Source of the DNA: Tipula vernalis
Lineage: Eukaryota; Arthropoda; Insecta; Diptera; Tipulidae
Reading direction: 5' to 3'
Assembly: GCA_958295665.1 (NCBI GenBank)
Contig: OY282558.1
Coordinates: 117,108,838-117,172,837, forward strand
DNA: 64,000 nt
Made by a program: the position numbers and the translations under genes. How positions within the stretch are numbered: the first letter of the stretch is position 1; each line of letters begins with the position of its first letter. The notes beneath the pieces are model-generated. The model was not told where the DNA came from. It saw nothing but the letters and a program-made list of their open reading frames with translations, and ran no database searches. Below, one piece after another: positions 62,665 through 64,000 of this stretch.

Positions 62665-64000
62665 TTTCTCGATGCGCGTTATGTTTGTGCTCTTGAAGCA
62701 ATTTGGCGACTGCTCGAAAATCCAATGAACGATCGATCGCATGTTGTTTATCGTCTTGCCATCCATCTTCCTGACGAACAAATGGTTTATTTTCAAGACG
62801 GCCAAGAAGGTGATGCAGCTGATAGAGCTCAACACCGATACACATATCTGACTGCATGGTTTGAGCTTAACAAGCACGAAGACGAGAATGCTCGACAATA
62901 TTTGTATTCCGAAATTCCTGAGCATTACGTATTTGACAAAACTTTTTGCATTTGGAAAGTTCGCAAGCAGAGAGGAGATAGGATTATCACTCGAAGGTAT
63001 GCTGTCAGTCCGAAAGATCGCGAGCGCTTTTATTTGAGACTGCTATTACAACATATTCGTGGAGCTCAAAGTTTTACTGATCTTAAGACCGTCGATTCAG
63101 TGATTTTTGACACCTTCAATGATGCAGCACGAGCCATGAACCTTCTTGAGGATGATAGCGAATGGGAACGATGTTTAAGTGAAGCAAGTCATGTGTGCAT
63201 GCCGCATCAAATTCGCCTAACATTTGCTTTGATTTGTGTCTTCAATTCGCCAAAAAATCCTCTTGCGCTTTTCGAGCAATTCAAGGAGTATTTAATCGCC
63301 GACTACATCATGTATTTCGATCACATAACCGCTGAAAAGAAACTGCTTCAAGACATTGAGGTTATTTTGCGCATGAATGGCATGAAATGCACAGATTTTC
63401 GCCTTCCTGAACCGGGCCCGATTCAAAACGTCGAACATGTTTTCGATGTCAAAGAGCAAACTCAAATGGCCATAAACTTGATCGCCACCCTGAACCCAAT
63501 GCAGTGTGCCATTTTCGAAGAGATTGCTGCTGTAATTGATGATTCGATGGCTGAGTCGAGATTTTTCTTCCTCCACGGTCCTGGCGGTTCGGGAAAAACT
63601 TACCTTTACAACACTTTGATGTAAGAGGCCAAAGTAAAGTTGTTCATGCTTTCGCCACGACAGGGATTGCAGCGGATTTATTAGTTATTGGTAGAACTGC
63701 CCACAGTGGTTTAAAAATCCCGCTTTCTGCTAACGAAACATCGGTGTCATCCATGAAAATCCCCTCGCAGGAATCCATTAAATTACGAGAAGCTGCAATG
63801 CTCATTATCGATGAGACTTCAATGCTTTCTTCGCATTCTCTTCGAGTGATTGATCTGCTTTTGCGAGGAATCATGAATAATATTCGTCCTTTCGGTGGCA
63901 AGCTTCTCATCCTTGGCGGTGACTTTCGACAAACCTCAAATGTTGTTCCCAGAGGAAAAAATGCTGATATCATCGAAATGTGCGTGAACAATTCTCTTTT
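62665..64000 (+). pseudogene. Helitron 2 linker and PIF1-type helicase (partial)
   Basis: FLDARYVCALEAIWRLLENPMNDRSHVVYRLAIHLPDEQMVYF continues the frame after the stop. Helicase: LNPMQCAIFEEI (Q-like motif), FFFLHGPGGSGKTYLYNTL (Walker A). A shift at 63621 opens a frame that stays open to the window end: VVHAFATTGIAADLL, GRTAHSGLKIP, AAMLIIDETSMLSSHSLRVIDLLLR (Walker B), LLILGGDFRQTSNVVPRG (motif III). Canonical PIF1-family motifs. The remaining motifs lie outside. Confidence 0.92.

Larger units (their letters stand above)
60981..64000 (+). mobile_element. Helitron 2, 5'-truncated, runs off the window
   Basis: Plus-strand Rep/helicase of a subfamily different from Helitron 1. Coding homology begins abruptly with LLSNPHHQHFRAFNDNIRSYNSMLAFASMGA right after the gypsy D integrase, so the N-terminal Cys-rich region is missing or lies beyond a gypsy insertion. 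Lesions are few (about three shifts and one stop), which makes it younger than Helitron 1, but key Rep residues are altered. The 3' end is outside the window. Confidence 0.9.

Noticed and set aside
1..64000. CRISPR array, prokaryotic operon or toxin system
   Set aside because: Introns, LTR elements and satellite show a eukaryotic chromosome; the tandem units lack the repeat-spacer pattern of CRISPR.

Overview
The window looks like AT-rich, transposon-dense insect DNA. Higher Diptera is the best inference, because four of the introns of the one clear host gene are 67, 68, 77 and 174 bases, TGTATG-type microsatellites occur, and the transposons (Helitron, Ty3/gypsy, BEL/Pao, APE-type LINEs, mariner, piggyBac-like MITE) fit. 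Species cannot be named from the sequence alone.

Host gene. One ABCG-family (ABCG1/ABCG4-like) half-transporter lies on the minus strand across at least 47 kb. Eight exons join in frame: 54198-53885, 53816-53432, 53364-53230, 27287-27094, 27016-26848, 26597-26497, 26322-26167 and 7413-7069 (stop). They give about 599 residues with every ATP-binding motif intact and GT/AG at every junction. The N-terminal exon(s) are not visible and lie upstream, probably beyond 57 kb or outside the window. Introns 3 (25.9 kb) and 7 (18.8 kb) hold most of the other features.

Layout. 1-1827 AT-rich, nothing recognised. 1828-5245 tandem satellite with 173-base units, a higher-order 1210-base period and diverged 181-base units at one edge. 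5377-5650 gypsy RT relic. 6810-7413 last ABCG exon and 3' UTR. 8.5-13.2 kb Helitron 1 (minus, many frame breaks). 13.3-22.8 kb two dead mariners, inverted minisatellite arrays, CTCAA-rich arrays, and a decayed copy of an arthropod multicopy Cys-rich gene split by a CTCAA-bearing repeat. 23.2-25.8 kb two LINE relics (minus). 26.1-27.3 kb four ABCG exons. 28.0-28.5 kb low-complexity arrays. 28.5-34.4 kb complete gypsy element A with two LTRs and a target duplication. 35.1-38.2 kb 5'-truncated gypsy B. 38.3-38.8 kb transposase scrap. 39.4-41.9 kb two different LINE RTs fused. 41.9-45.5 kb BEL/Pao element (minus). 46.0-46.3 kb TA-flanked MITE. 46.8-50.7 kb two-LTR gypsy C (minus) lacking its RT catalytic motif. 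51.9-52.5 kb long palindrome abutting a TTAA-flanked MITE. 53.2-54.2 kb three ABCG exons. 55.8-57.1 kb 5' end of a second BEL-like element. 57.3-61.0 kb gypsy D, joined directly to Helitron 2 (61.0-64.0 kb), which runs off the window.

I see no evidence of an intact autonomous transposon, a CRISPR array, an rRNA or a confident tRNA gene. The most informative items are the fully reconstructable ABCG gene inside a transposon-swollen locus, the higher-order satellite beyond its 3' end, the dispersed CTCAA repeat family, and several diagnostic lesions in catalytic motifs of the mobile elements.
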